Below, piece by piece: positions 35,812 through 47,709 of a stretch of DNA of 64,000 nucleotides. Under the pieces are notes generated by a model. It searched no databases, had not been told where the DNA came from, and saw only the letters and a list, made by a program, of their open reading frames with translations. The position numbers and the translations under genes were made by a program. The DNA lies in NCBI RefSeq assembly GCF_051020955.1, contig NC_135018.1:8309939-8373938 (forward strand), in the 5' to 3' direction. This stretch comes from Megalopta genalis. Its lineage: Eukaryota; Arthropoda; Insecta; Hymenoptera; Halictidae. How positions within the stretch are numbered: the first letter of the stretch is position 1; every line of letters starts with the position of its first letter.

Positions 35812-36515
35812 GGGAAAGCAGGAGAAATTGGACGAGCGCGGATGCGGAAAGGGAGAGCGGGACCGGAAGAAATTCGTGGAGAGATTGAAACGAGAGAGTG
35901 TGTCGGGTGAGATGTGCTTAAAAGAGGAATCTAATCGCGCAGAATCGGACAAATGGTCGCCTCGAACGGGAACCAAACACGGGATCCGGCCGAATCCCGG
36001 GAATGATCTACGGCGCTTTCGAGCGGCCAAATGATCTACGGACTCGCCGGGGTTATGGATATTCATTGGTAAAATGAATCGCCGGTGGGATTGCGGTCGG
36101 ACTCCTTACGGGTGAATTTCAGGGAAGGATAACCGGGAAACGTGACGACGTCTATGTACACGAACACGCTATTTACGGGAAATGTTTTCTACTGCGCGCT
36201 GTAGGACCGAGCAAACAGCGCTCTCGATCTGCAAACACTCGGACCTCCATTAAGGTTCTCATTGTCCCGACGATAAATTTGATTGGCTGTTGATACGCGA
36301 CAATCGGGCGTGTATAGCGAAACACGTTGTCGTCATCGCGACGGACTTCTCGGCGAACGATTCCTCCCGAGTGTTGACGCAACGATCCTCCTCCGGCCGA
36401 AAGAAAACAGCTGGCAGCGGAATATTTCACGGGGAAATCGCTCGTGATTCAACTCCGTTCGCGAACGATCGTCGCTTCTGGATCTCTTCTTCCGACTTTC
36501 TGTCATCACGCGATT

Positions 36516-36616
36516 TACAGTGGGACCCCGATTGTTCAAACTAGTTCGTGGACGGGAGTGTATGGATAATAGAATAATCATCGCTGGTACAGTAGAACTT
36601 CCATTATCCGAACTCA
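36516..36616. repeat. Two pogo/Tigger-type terminal fragments
   Basis: CAGTGGGACCCCGATTGTTC (36518) and CAGTAGAACTTCCATTATCC (36590) are two end-like sequences of the pogo/Tigger type. No paired opposite end was found. Confidence 0.5.
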
Positions 36617-37469
36617 AACTTGATAGCTAATTTCTTTTTATTATAGATAAATTATTAATATAATAACATAAAAGGATAGATCGAGGCTTAAACGAGATCC
36701 TTCAACAGTTTCATCGTTATTACCTTCAAAGTCCAAAGTATTTTTAGGTCGATGAATCGAGCTTGAAACGCACTACCCGTTTAAATAAAGAAAAATACAC
36801 AGTTCTGTTAAAAGAAACCAAGGTAATCTTGAAATCTCAGAAGCGTGTCCACCCAGCAAAACTTCGCGATCGTCATTGCGATGTTCCCCTCGAAACAGAG
36901 TTAGGGTCATTTGAAACATTTTTTGAAAGGAACCGTAGTTTAGGAGATAATTGAGTGCGTTACTTCGAATAGAACACACCGTATACTTCACTAAATCGTT
37001 TGTTCCAACGATAGTATTTGATTTCTATCCGTAGTTCTAGATTAATACGTGCAGCACGATGTTACGGTTGTTTTACAAGAGGCGTCCGCTTTCGCTGCTT
37101 ATGGCTACGTAACCAGGATTGTGCGCATCAACGATGGCGATTCTTCCAAGATTTCGAAGCCATCCGTGCCTTTTTATGGAACCGTAAATCCGGCTTTCCG
37201 AGGGCGAGCCGGCGAAGATTGAAAATTTAACTACCGATAAGAATATGCGTTGATGCCGGAGTAAACGTTCGAGTTGCTTAAGGTATCCTCGAAAGAAAGA
37301 TTGTCGGAAATTCAAGAACGCTACGTGTACACCGACGCGAAAATAGCGAACGAGAACGAATTATAGCTAATCATTTCTATTGGATATGCTGCAGAACAAT
37401 TTATGTTCGCTAATTCTTCGGCTGACTTTTTCGAGCTGAATTTCGAACCTTCGTAAAACTGCAAACAGT

Positions 37470-37959
37470 TGTCTCGCAGACAACGTATACAGAGAAATGA
37501 AGTGAAAGTGTGGCGGACCAGACATAAAAAGACACGTCCTTCAAAAGCGGGGTGTGCATATGCCTTTTTCGGGTTTTCCCGACGCAAGGCGTACACACCG
37601 CAATAAAACAATAAAAACGTTGGGACACAGCTTCGGACCATAGGTCCCGGATCACCCCGGTCGGAAAATCTTCGGGAAAGGCCTTCGCCCTTCCCAAGGA
37701 CTTTCCCTTACTAATTTCAATACGTTCTCCCCAATAAATACGAGGACCTCTCGACCGGGAGAAGTCAGTTAGCAAGTTTTCCTTCGACTCTCAACGTGTT
37801 CATATTTCTGTCTCATCCGTCACTCGTTTAACCTTTACCTTCTACACACTGTACCTCATCGCCTTTTGTTACAAGTTATATTAAAGTTCTCGTTATATAA
37901 AAACCAAAAAAACTCTCTCGGATTATTTTATATAAACCGTCGCAGTAACCCCTGCGACA
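37470..37959 (+). mobile_element. Possible solo LTR of a retrotransposon
   Basis: It starts TGTCTCGCAG, ends CTGCGACA, and the terminal bases are imperfectly inverse. Inside are a TATA-like AATAAATA (37732), an arthropod initiator TCAGT (37765-37769) at standard spacing, and an AT-rich 3' part with ATTAAAG and TATATAAA. No target duplication was found and there is no adjacent gag/pol sequence, so this is tentative. Confidence 0.35.
37732..37798 (+). promoter_or_regulatory. Arthropod-type core promoter motifs (in possible LTR)
   Basis: AATAAATA lies about 34 bases before the A of TCAGT (37767), and CAACGTG follows 25-31 bases downstream, at about the place of a DPE. The spacing fits TATA, Inr and DPE-like elements. 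It could be the promoter of an LTR element or coincidence. Confidence 0.35.
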
Positions 37960-39474
37960 AAAAAGAATTATTGGTCGAATGAAACCTTGGTCTGTTAATC
38001 ATTTAAAATTGATCCGTTTTAAATCTGTTTCATGTTCTTTAAGAGTTTCATTTGCAAGTCGCGAATGGATCTTGGATCTGAGGACACGTTCGTCACACCG
38101 AGTTGCTGCAAAGTTTTGCGTCCTCTACGGAGTTGCAAGAATTTCTCTCGAGCACGCTGCAAACGATGCCAAAAAGTTCGGATCTTCCCCTTTGATTTCA
38201 CGGCAGAATGAAATCGTTGCGATCTTCTTTCGCAATGTTACAACGAAAAAGAAAATGAATGTTTGTAAGAAACGTTTCTTATGATATTTTACCCAATACC
38301 GCTGAAGTTGTGAAAGATAGTTTGCCACAAAAATGAATCAACGATCACGTGACGATAAGTAGCGACAGGAAAAGTAATTACAAAAACTGTTCACGCAATT
38401 GGAAGTTCAATTGGAAAGAATCTTCTTATGTATAATAATTGTATATTTTTTTTTTACGAACCAATTCGTATGCGTGTTTGCAGAGGACTAGTAGCGGTGT
38501 TATGTAAAAAATTTAGCTGTATCGAAGTTACGATTTTTGTCCGGAATGCCGATATAGTCGACGCACTGTGGCGATGCAACGAATGGTGGAAGCCGGGCGC
38601 GGTGGAATTACGTTCTAAAAATTTCACCGGGATTCAATGGGATTCATTTATTGCGCGAATGAAGTGTAAGATACTGATTGAATTCCGATCACGAAGAGCA
38701 ATTCGCGCGGGAATCGATACAGGTGCCGAAAGGGCAGGAGGAAGGTGTAGAAAAGCCGACGGCGAACGTATAGGACTTGCTCGCGCGGGCTCGCGAGAGT
38801 AGCGGGAAGCGGAGGATTAAGAAGGGGAATGAGAGGAGGAGGAGGAGGAAGAAGAAGAGGAAGAGAAAGCGGAGGGCCGTACGTACGGAGCGCGAAGAAA
38901 AATCTTTCGCCGTCCGACAAACGTCCCTGGAGAAATAAAGAAGGGCCGTTTCGCGAGTGTACACGATGTTGTTAACTTCCAGCACCCTCGCTTCAATGTA
39001 GTCGCAGCTTTTTACGGCGAGAAAATGTGCCGATGCGCCGCGAAGATACAACACCTTCGCGATAAGTCTCGGCTCAGCTAACCGGTGGATGTTTACGAAC
39101 AGCGTAAAACACGCCGGGAATAAAAGAAAGTCAGTCGGTGGCGGCCGAAGCCCGGCGGGGAGGGCGGGGACAGCCGTTCCCGTCACTTTTAACTCGCCGT
39201 AATCTTTCTGCCGAACGCTGCACGGTTTTTGCATTAATCTTGGCAGTGACGTGCGAACCTTGGTCGCCGCTGCTCCGAGGAAACTAATTTTATTATTATT
39301 ATTATTATCATTTCCTCGTTCCGCGCCCGTAATTGGACAGAAAATCTTTCGCAAGACCGAGGGGTTCACGTTTATCTCGGCCAAAAGAAATTTCTACAAT
39401 TTTCTTTCACAGTTGGCCATTATTCGGATTGTTTCGAAGAAATATTTATCGATAATAATTATCCGAATGAGAAT

Positions 39475-39640
39475 CCCTTTTTGATCGAGTATTTTATTCG
39501 AGTCATTCGTTATTCGTCATGAATTATTCCGTTTATTTAGTCGAATTATTCTTTATTCGAAGAATTTTATCACCGAATAACTCCGAATAATTTTTTCTTC
39601 GAATAATTCGAAACATACTTTATTCGTAGAATTATTTATT
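39475..39640. repeat. TTATTCGAATAA-type AT-rich tract
   Basis: Dense TTATTCG and CGAATAA motifs like those at 4300-4690. Confidence 0.5.
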
Positions 39641-39654
39641 AGTTAAGGCTCATT

Positions 39655-41180
39655 CACACATCGCAGTATTGCGATTCGAGGTGCTAACTGAACAAAACTC
39701 TCTTTTCATGTTTACTGTGTGTCATGTGAATATAGTTACGTATTGTCTCATTTATACCATATTTATTAATAATTGCTTAATAATACTTCTTTAACAATAA
39801 GAGAAATATATTAGTTTTGATTGAAAACTAATAAAATAGGATAAAATTAAGTACAATTAAATTAAATTAAATTAAATTAAAAATGAAATGTATCATAAAT
39901 CATCATTTGTAGAACTAAATTCTTCATCACTAGATAAGATGGTGCTTTCATCGGACGAGTATTCGATATAAATGAAAATAATAAAACATTTTATATATAA
40001 CTTTGAATTTTGTATATTTTCATAACACATATTTCACTAACACGATTATCTTTCTTAAACTTGTTCCAAACGTCGCAGTTTAATTGAAAGCCAAATTAAA
40101 GCAGAAGAGATACCTTCCTCGTAAACGAAAGGATTTCTAGTAAAAATATATGTAAAGATATAACCGGTGAGCCGCTGGAAGTAGTACTGAAGCGTGCAGA
40201 TTCCTCGAATGCGCGTTAATTTACGAAGCAATTTATTAAACAATCGAGGTCGCAGATACGAAGGTGCGCACAGCTCTGTAAAATGTTCCGGAAGCGGGAA
40301 TTCGTCGAGTGTAACGCGCCTTAAAATACACTGAATTTCTATTGCCTCGAATTTTCAGTTGCCAAGCGAAGCTCCGATGGCTCTCGGTTCTGATTCTGGA
40401 GAGCTACTCTCGTCGAAAAGCTGTCACGTTTGCACACAAACAGGGCCACAATACCATTCTCTCTAACTTTCTACCGCCGAGATCCCCCTAAGCTCCGCGG
40501 CCGGAAATGTGAATCGGGTTGTACAGGGCCAATAAAGCCGCGTGCAACAATAATACACCGTTGCCTTTAATACACCATTCTTCGTACACGGTGGTTCCCC
40601 GGAAAGCAGCCGCGGTTCATCAACATTGGCACGACGGTATCCAATTGAACACCTCCAATCCTCGTCTCGCTCCACGATTGCCTATTATTCAGGAACAATT
40701 CTTGTTTTGCTATCCGTTCCGCAATTTTACAATCCCCTCTTCGCATAGAGTATTCAACGAAGGTTAATTAACACGCACATTGTAACAAAAATCGCTCGGA
40801 ATCAGAATGAATCCAACCCTATTGTTATTACCAAGCAGTACGGACCGTTGATCAGGAATACAATACACAAAAACGAGCAAACCGTTATAATTATTTTCAC
40901 TGTGTTCACACCAAACAGCAAATTAAATTAGAACGAAGAGAGCACTTCTGCACACATCGCTTTGCAATGGTAACAAGAAGACCTGGGCAATATTTATTTG
41001 AAATGAAAACAGGAGATAACTATTTGAAATATATTGTTTAAAAAATAATCATAATACCGATCCATTTGAGATATTAATGGTGTCAATTTTCTTACTTCAA
41101 ACATGACGAAAGAAGCAATTCTGAAAATAATATATGTTTATATTATATAAATTATAATACGTTTAAGAGACAGAGATCAA
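39655..41180. other. Unremarkable intron sequence
   Basis: AAGGCTCATTCACACATCGC near 39655 looks like a possible DNA-transposon end, but no inverted partner was found. The TAAATTAAAT run (39855-39880) is low complexity. No gene was recognised. Confidence 0.4.
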
Positions 41181-41382
41181 TAGATTGCGGTTTTTATGGA
41201 TTTATGAGAAAAATGTGTAGTTGAAATATAACACAGTAAAAAGACTATAAAATTTTAAGAACGATGTTACATCATTTTTAACCTATTAGACGTATTAAGA
41301 TAGACAACAAACTAATATTTTACTTCAGTTTGTTGCAATTCAGGCAGACAATCTTTATTTTGTACAAAGGTCCGCAGTCTAC
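41181..41382 (+). mobile_element. 'CTGCGGA' family MITE
   Basis: The ends are TAGATTGCGGTTTTTATGG and GGTCCGCAGTCTA. About 200 bases, non-coding. Confidence 0.8.
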
Positions 41383-42796
41383 TGACGAATACTTTGCAAC
41401 CAAAAAGTAGAACGAGACATTACAAAAACACGGTATAGAACGAAGCGAGTTAAATAGAATAATTAATAATTACATATGACATATTTGGTGTACAAGTAAG
41501 TATTAGTCCTTCTGTTCTAAAATTCAACTTCTATTGTTGGAAATATACAAATATGACTTCAATCATTGAAATAATTCCCGTTGCTTTCGACGATCTTTCT
41601 TCATCGATCAGGCAGCGCGACTGACGAATTTCAATCTTTAGTCGAAACATCGAATGACCTGAGCGAGAAGTCGAGGAAAAACGGCTCGGCAGGGAGCGTG
41701 TTAAATAGCGAGAAGTTACCATCGAATTAGAATAGAGTTGGCCGGGGCCGACCGTTAATTTTCTGTTTCCCGGTGGCAGCGAAGTGAAGTCGCCTGGTAG
41801 CCCGTAATGATCCGGCAACCGGCCGGTGCCGGAAGCTCAAAGATCCACAACCATTATGCGATTTACGATACTTTGAAGGCATTCATGAAATTTTTAAGGG
41901 CGAAATGCCGGCGCACAATGTGGCCGCGCCATTACACGAAAGAAATTATAAAAGAGTAGCAGCCATTCAGTTCTAAAACTCGCCGCGTACAAAGGCTCCT
42001 TTAGAATCATTCCGAAAAGGGTCGCAACCCAGTTTCCGCCGGTTATCGAACGTCAAGACAATGCGTATCGCGTTGCGGATGATTATTTCAGCAGCGCTAG
42101 GGAGGAAGGAAGAAGCCTGATCTCGAAGTTAGAGCGCGCGCCGCATTTCACGGAGTTTCTCCAGTGCCGGATCCTTCAAAGACAACAACGATCGGTCGGT
42201 GTATCGGTTTCCCGGCATTCCTCTCGGATTTTTACGAGGTTCCGGGTATAGAAACGGCCAAAGCCCGTCACCCGCACCCCCGTCGCGATCAGCGACCCGC
42301 AACGGTGGGATGCGACTCCGCTGCCATAAGTCGACGGCGACCATAACCACGGGCAACGTCTGTGCCCGCAACCTCGTGACAGTTTCCTCCCGGCTTCTTC
42401 CACGATCGAATTTTCACCTCGATTTATCCAGGGCCCGCGATTGTCAGCCGGTTATGTCGTCGTCCTGCGATCTACCCATATACCACCCCAATACCACCCC
42501 AATACCACCCACGCGAGCACGACCGGCGACGATCGAGAAATTTGCTCGGCACTTTCACTCGATCCGCGCCCCGAGTTTCTCTTGTCAACGAATCAAAATG
42601 TTCTGGTTCTGATCAACGACATCCGACGCGATTTAGCCAATCGGGCGACAAAAATGCGCGACGACGCCAACGAACGAGAATTCTGACGAAGGAACAATGC
42701 CTCCGACGATTTATTCGACCGGCGAACTCGGACGAATCTCGCGCGCGCGCGTGCTCGGTAGTTTTATTCGATGCGAGATTTTGCCGAGTAAAATGA

Positions 42797-42905
42797 GATA
42801 GTGGAGCCAGTTACCGAAGGTTAGCCAATTACAGTGCCTTTGGTTTATTTCCAAGCATAATTAACTTTACATTTATCGTTTAAGACATATAAAATTCGTT
42901 TATTT
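42797..42905 (+). mobile_element. Partial relative of the 6359-6762 element
   Basis: The left end is GATAGTGGAGCCAGTTACCG, then CCAAGCATAATTAACTTTAC. The right half is missing and the sequence runs toward the 42995 MITE cluster. Confidence 0.6.
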
Positions 42906-42994
42906 CAATTCAATGAATCAGTTGTTTGGTAACGTTAAACATGTAAAAGACGGAGATCATTAAAATAACTTTTTGAATTGTAAACTTATGACTA

Positions 42995-43368
42995 AGCTGT
43001 AGACTTTATGCATTTATGACAAAGACGAATAGGTCGAATACAATGTAGCAAAGGAATTAGAAGAATTTGAGGATAACGTTACATTATTTTTAACTTTTTA
43101 CTAGACTGCGGATCTTCATGCAAAATAGAAAATGTCTGCATCAATTGCAAGACGTAGGAGACACGCACAATTTCCTTTCTTTCTTTAATCATTTTAATCA
43201 GTTGAAATTAATACTACAACGTTCTTAATTTGTTTCAATCTGTCTGCTGTTTTAAACTATACTATACTATATTGCAATTATTAGAAGAGGAAAGACGTTT
43301 CCATTTAACTTATGTTTCTTACAATTAACTGAAACATTATTTATTTTATATAAAGTTCCGCAATCTAC
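42995..43368. mobile_element. Composite of 'CTGCGGA' family MITEs
   Basis: A left end (AGCTGTAGACTTTATGCATT, 42995) is followed at 43101 by a right end in reverse orientation (CTAGACTGCGGATCTTCATG), and at 43355 by a right end in normal orientation (TTCCGCAATCTAC). This suggests nested or inverted insertion of two copies. Confidence 0.65.
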
Positions 43369-43925
43369 TTATGGCTGTCATTTTTATACAAGGTGTGATC
43401 GTTAGAAAATTGTATCGACTAGTTGACTTCCTTGAAAGGGCGAGTTCTCTGGATATTTATAATCGTTAAACGATTGAATATAAATTGTTGAGTTTACTAC
43501 GATGTTTGAACAACTTTTTTCAGAGATGCGTACAAAAATGTTTGAATCGAAAGGTCACTTTCCAATAAAATATTTCAAGGGGAGGTTCGACAAAGTAAGA
43601 TGCGCTGATAGCACCTCTTTAGAAATTTCCTACGATCACACAATTAAGTATAGCCTTGTAAAGTAATTTCAATGCAGACAGTAGGTCCAAGAACATGTAT
43701 CAAAATATAATTAACCCTTAACCGAACTACCGATTATCGCCGGTTGTTGTCTCAGCAAATGTTGCATATTCTCAAATTAGTTAGTGCAAGTAAATGTACG
43801 TTGATACGTTGCAAACTTGATGAGTTAATGGACGATTACATGAGCTTTTAAATAATTACATTAACATATTAATGCATGACTTGTTCAAAGTTACCGGGGA
43901 TTGAGCCGCGGCCACTATGAACCGG

Positions 43926-44151
43926 TTAACACTAAACCCTACCGAGGTTTAAAAGCGACTAATAAAAATTGCCTCGTAAGAATTACAAGCTAGAATTTAT
44001 TCAAATTTTTCACAATTTTTATAATAGCGTGCACTTGAACAAAGAAATATATTCAACAACTTTTAACGGAAGCAACTTCATGGTTTCAATAATTATGAAA
44101 TCAAACATGTGAAACCGGTCACTTAACCGGCAGTGGTAGGTTTAGTGTTAA
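43926..44151 (+). mobile_element. TTAA-flanked MITE
   Basis: TTAA is followed by CACTAAACCCTACCG, and the right end GGTAGGTTTAGTG precedes TTAA. It is 226 bases. A CCGGT/ACCGG hairpin lies near the right end (44115-44130). The partner copy at 19856 is 227 bases. Confidence 0.85.
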
Positions 44152-44154
44152 GGA

Positions 44155-46245
44155 TTAATTTAACGAACCTGCTTTATTGATTGATTCTAAGCCCGGCAAT
44201 TTTCATGATAGTAAATAAATCTGTCCAGCGTTTTATTTGAGTGTAATTTATTGTACGTTATTCCATTCTGTTTTATTTTATCTATTTCATTTGTGATTGT
44301 ATGGTAAAGGATGTATAAGGAGACGGACCATTTGTAATCCGCGAGGAAATCGACAAAGTTCATTGGAAATAAAACTGTTCAGTCGATTACCATTTATTTG
44401 ACACATTAGCGCAATAAAGCTAGCCTGAACGGGAGAATAAGTGAAACGTGCTAGATGTCGCGGCAGTAAAAGTGCAAGTATATCCGTTCTGTCGTAAGAA
44501 GTGAAGGAGGACAGCCATAATCGGACAGGAACTGCCGCGGCGGTAACGTATCATATAAAAACCACTAAAACGGGAACCTTAGGCTTGACTTAACCACCTT
44601 TGAGGGCTTAACAGTGGTCGCCGGGAACAGTCTCGCCTCTCAGTCCCTCGTTTTCCCACCCTTGTAAAACCTTCGTCACGAGCGATTGACCTCAGTGTAC
44701 GCTGCCAAGTGTTCCACAGGTTCTCCCTCGGTGGTTTCCACCTCGACGTCATCGCTCAAACGCCCACGAAATGCCGAAGGGACCGATGCCGACTTGTTAA
44801 ATCGAATGTTGCTTTGTTTCGAAACGGGCCATTAAACCGGTTCGCCTCGCGCCGACAAACCGATCGATCTGCTTCTCCATACTTCGCGAATATTATGCTA
44901 CGACCTCAACCACGTTCAAATTTCTCGACGACGAATCGGGTTTAGGAGAAACATCGACACTCTCAAAACGGAAACTCGTTTCGATCGAAAAAGGCCTGAA
45001 ATGAGACTTCTGAGACGGAAACAAAATCTCGGTTAAACGAATCTCCGATATTTTAATCGATAAAGACTCGACCAACGATAAAAACCCTGTACTTCACGCT
45101 AGATCTACAGAGCACTAAAAGCAGCTGTATCATACTATTTATTTATTTATTGAATATATACGCGAAGTTGCCCATTAGTCACAAAATTACGAAAAAGACA
45201 ATAAAAGATACAGAGGTATAGAATGACTTGATACAGAGTCAAAGTAAAAGAAAAGAATATAAGGTAACCGCAATTCCTGAAATTAATATGATAAATCTCG
45301 ACGGACGTCGAATAATAACGTTGCGAAATTACGTTAAGCAACACAACTTAAATTCTGTATGAAAGGGTGTAGTGGAAGATCGATAATACTGGTTTACGAA
45401 AGTAAAAAGTAGACATTTAATATCTGATATCAAATATCTACTAATAATAAATCGTAAATGATTACTTTCTGACCATTTGTTATAAATTAATTATAATAAC
45501 TAACGAGCTATAATCGTTAATCATCAATCAGATTGCTTTTTGTCCAACTCCGAGTGAAATAAAGACGTATGGCCACCGCGACTACATGTACATACATTCT
45601 TTTCTTGAAATGATGAAGAACTGTTCTCTCGACTTGGGCTCAGCCACGCCGCGACGTTCGATGGGAAACTAGAAAGTCGAGGTAAAGCCAAGTTACGGAA
45701 GTAGCAAGGTGTCCGCCGCTCGGAAAAAATAGTTACACCGAAGCGTTTTGTAAAAGCATCGGCCCCGGGTGCATCAACATGCAACGAAACTAAGATGGAT
45801 GCTTCCGAGAGGGTTTCCTGCAAGAGTTTGCTCCCCGGAGAGCCAGCTACGAGGCATTGATTCCTCGCCGCGAGAGCAGAGTTACAGCTTTGTTTACTAC
45901 AGGGGCGACGAGCCCAGCGCCGTCCAGTCTGGCTCTGTTCGCCTGTGTTCCCGATGTTTCTTCTTCTTCTTCGTCTTCTTCATCTTGCTCGCCGCCGCCG
46001 CCGTCGTCGTCGTCGCACTCCTTCTCATCCTCCTCTACCATCTCTTTCTCCTCGTTCCTCTCTTCTGCTCGGCTTCTGCTCGCTGCGAGAGAGCTATAGC
46101 CGAGAGCATGTCAGGATCAAACCCGTTCGTCTTAGCACAGGCTTCTTCCCCGTCGAGCTGCACGGTTCTCGCGCACGCAAACACATGCAAGCGCGCTAGG
46201 AGCAAGTGACGTCCGGTGTCCTGAAGACGAGCCATCACCAAGAAA
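44155..46245. other. Unremarkable intron sequence
   Basis: CATATAAAAACC (44560) and several ORFs (45769-46209 plus, low-complexity serine/cysteine/proline) are present without a recognisable gene. A CTT/CGC-rich run at 45950-46040 creates poly-serine and poly-arginine frames. Confidence 0.4.
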
Positions 46246-46246
46246 G

Positions 46247-46247
<1 letters not shown>

Positions 46248-46282
<35 letters not shown>
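46248..46282. repeat. (CT)n microsatellite
   Basis: A short pure CT array. Confidence 0.95.
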
Positions 46283-46283
<1 letters not shown>

Positions 46284-46707
46284 ACCCTTGCCATGTCCCG
46301 CTTCAGCCCTCTTCGGACAGCTTGCCAGATCTCCTCGCCGCGTGTGTGGGAAGTTAGGCAGCACGTCCCAAGCTTAAACGCATTATGAGCACTTAGCCTG
46401 CGAGCCCTCTGGTCCGTCACTCTCCCTTCTATCAGCCCAGGATCCTCACGGGCCTCATAGTCCATTCCATTTTCGTGCCCGCCCCCGCGTCCTTCGTCCA
46501 GAATCGCTCGACTTTCGGTGCTAGACACCAGTCTTGAATTGTTGAGTCTAGAGTTGAAGACTTCCTGAGCTTTATTGGCGGCCTTTCGCAATGCTCGTCG
46601 CTGAAATGTGGTCGTCACTGGATTGTAGGTTTTTAGGCGAAGTCGTAGCTTCGAACACTGTTTTACGAAAGACTGTACGAGTGGGAGAATTCCTCTGTAA
46701 TAACTAT

Positions 46708-46735
46708 AGAGTGGAGCCTCGTTTATTGGAATTAG
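46708..46735 (+). mobile_element. pogo/Tigger-type terminal fragment
   Basis: GAGTGGAGCCTCGTTTATTG, then GAATTAG, resembles a pogo-like terminus. A clear right end was not found. Confidence 0.45.
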
Positions 46736-46982
46736 TCGGGAGTACGCGGATAATTTATTTATTTATTGATATGTACAGGGCGAAGCATTTATTATACAAC
46801 AGTTCACGATTAATGTATATTGTTTTATGAGAACGCCGAGACTGGATTTATTTAAACTTCGTATGATTTATATTATAATATATATTTCAATAAAAAAAGA
46901 AGTGTACCTAAAAATCTCGTCTAAAAATATTTTCATAATATCAGGAACTGTGAAAGAAAAAGCCAGAAACCAATCAAAATCA

Positions 46983-47025
46983 GTTCTAGTGTTCTAGTGT
47001 TCTAGTGTCTAGTTCTAGTGTTAAC
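46983..47025. repeat. Tandem copies of a TTAA-element end
   Basis: GTTCTAGTGTTCTAGTG, then TCTAGTTCTAGTGTTAA, is a small amplification of the piggyBac-type terminal motif TTCTAGTGTTAA. No left end is present. Confidence 0.55.
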
Positions 47026-47036
47026 AATAGAAAAAT

Positions 47037-47443
47037 GTTCCAGACAGAAGGGGCTCGGCTTCAAGAGCCACGTAACATGGTAAGAATAATTTTGTGATGG
47101 GTGGAGGACCTATGAAAGTTTTCTAGTTTTTTAATGGTTCTTTAATTTAGAACGTTTTTTTAATAGAATGATATACTGTTTATTGACGGATGCAGCATTA
47201 TTAACCTTCGATAATAATTTTGTTAATATACATTGACTCTGTTCTGTCTGTGTCCCACGATATTCGACAAACGCTACTCCTATTTTTAAGTAACATAAGA
47301 TTCCAGAGCAAAAATAACATCATTCTATTTAAAAATATACATTTCACGTTCGTATGCCCTCTAGGCCTCCACCCAACACAAAATTATTGTCAAATTATCG
47401 TCGTATTATGTGGCCCTTGATACTAAGCAACTTTTGTCTGGAA
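47037..47443 (+). mobile_element. TIR element, about 90-bp arms
   Basis: It begins GTTCCAGACAGAAG, ends CTTTTGTCTGGAAC, and has inverted blocks AATAATTTTGTGATGGGTGG on the left and CCACCCAACACAAAATTATT on the right. It is 407 bases, with no coding frame and no clear target duplication. Confidence 0.75.
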
Positions 47444-47649
47444 CGTTTATTATTTATTTAAATAGTCCACCCGTATATAGACTGAGAAGTAATGATGATG
47501 ATAGTAATTATAAAAAACGACAGTACTGTATAACTATAATTATGTATATAATAGATAATTATAATAGTATAAGTGCACGGTTGCAGAATAATTTAATTAA
47601 TTAATTAAATATTCATTAATTCGTCTTCACGTCTATAAAACGAAAATGC

Positions 47650-47651
<2 letters not shown>

Positions 47652-47702
<51 letters not shown>
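47652..47702. repeat. (TA)n microsatellite
   Basis: A pure TA array of about 25 units. Confidence 0.95.
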
Positions 47703-47707
<5 letters not shown>

Positions 47708-47709
47708 GT

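Noticed and set aside
38689..39384. 231-codon minus-strand ORF
   Set aside because: Contains an asparagine run and a hydrophobic low-complexity tail from a GAGGAGGAAGAA tract; no domain and no start context. Probably chance.
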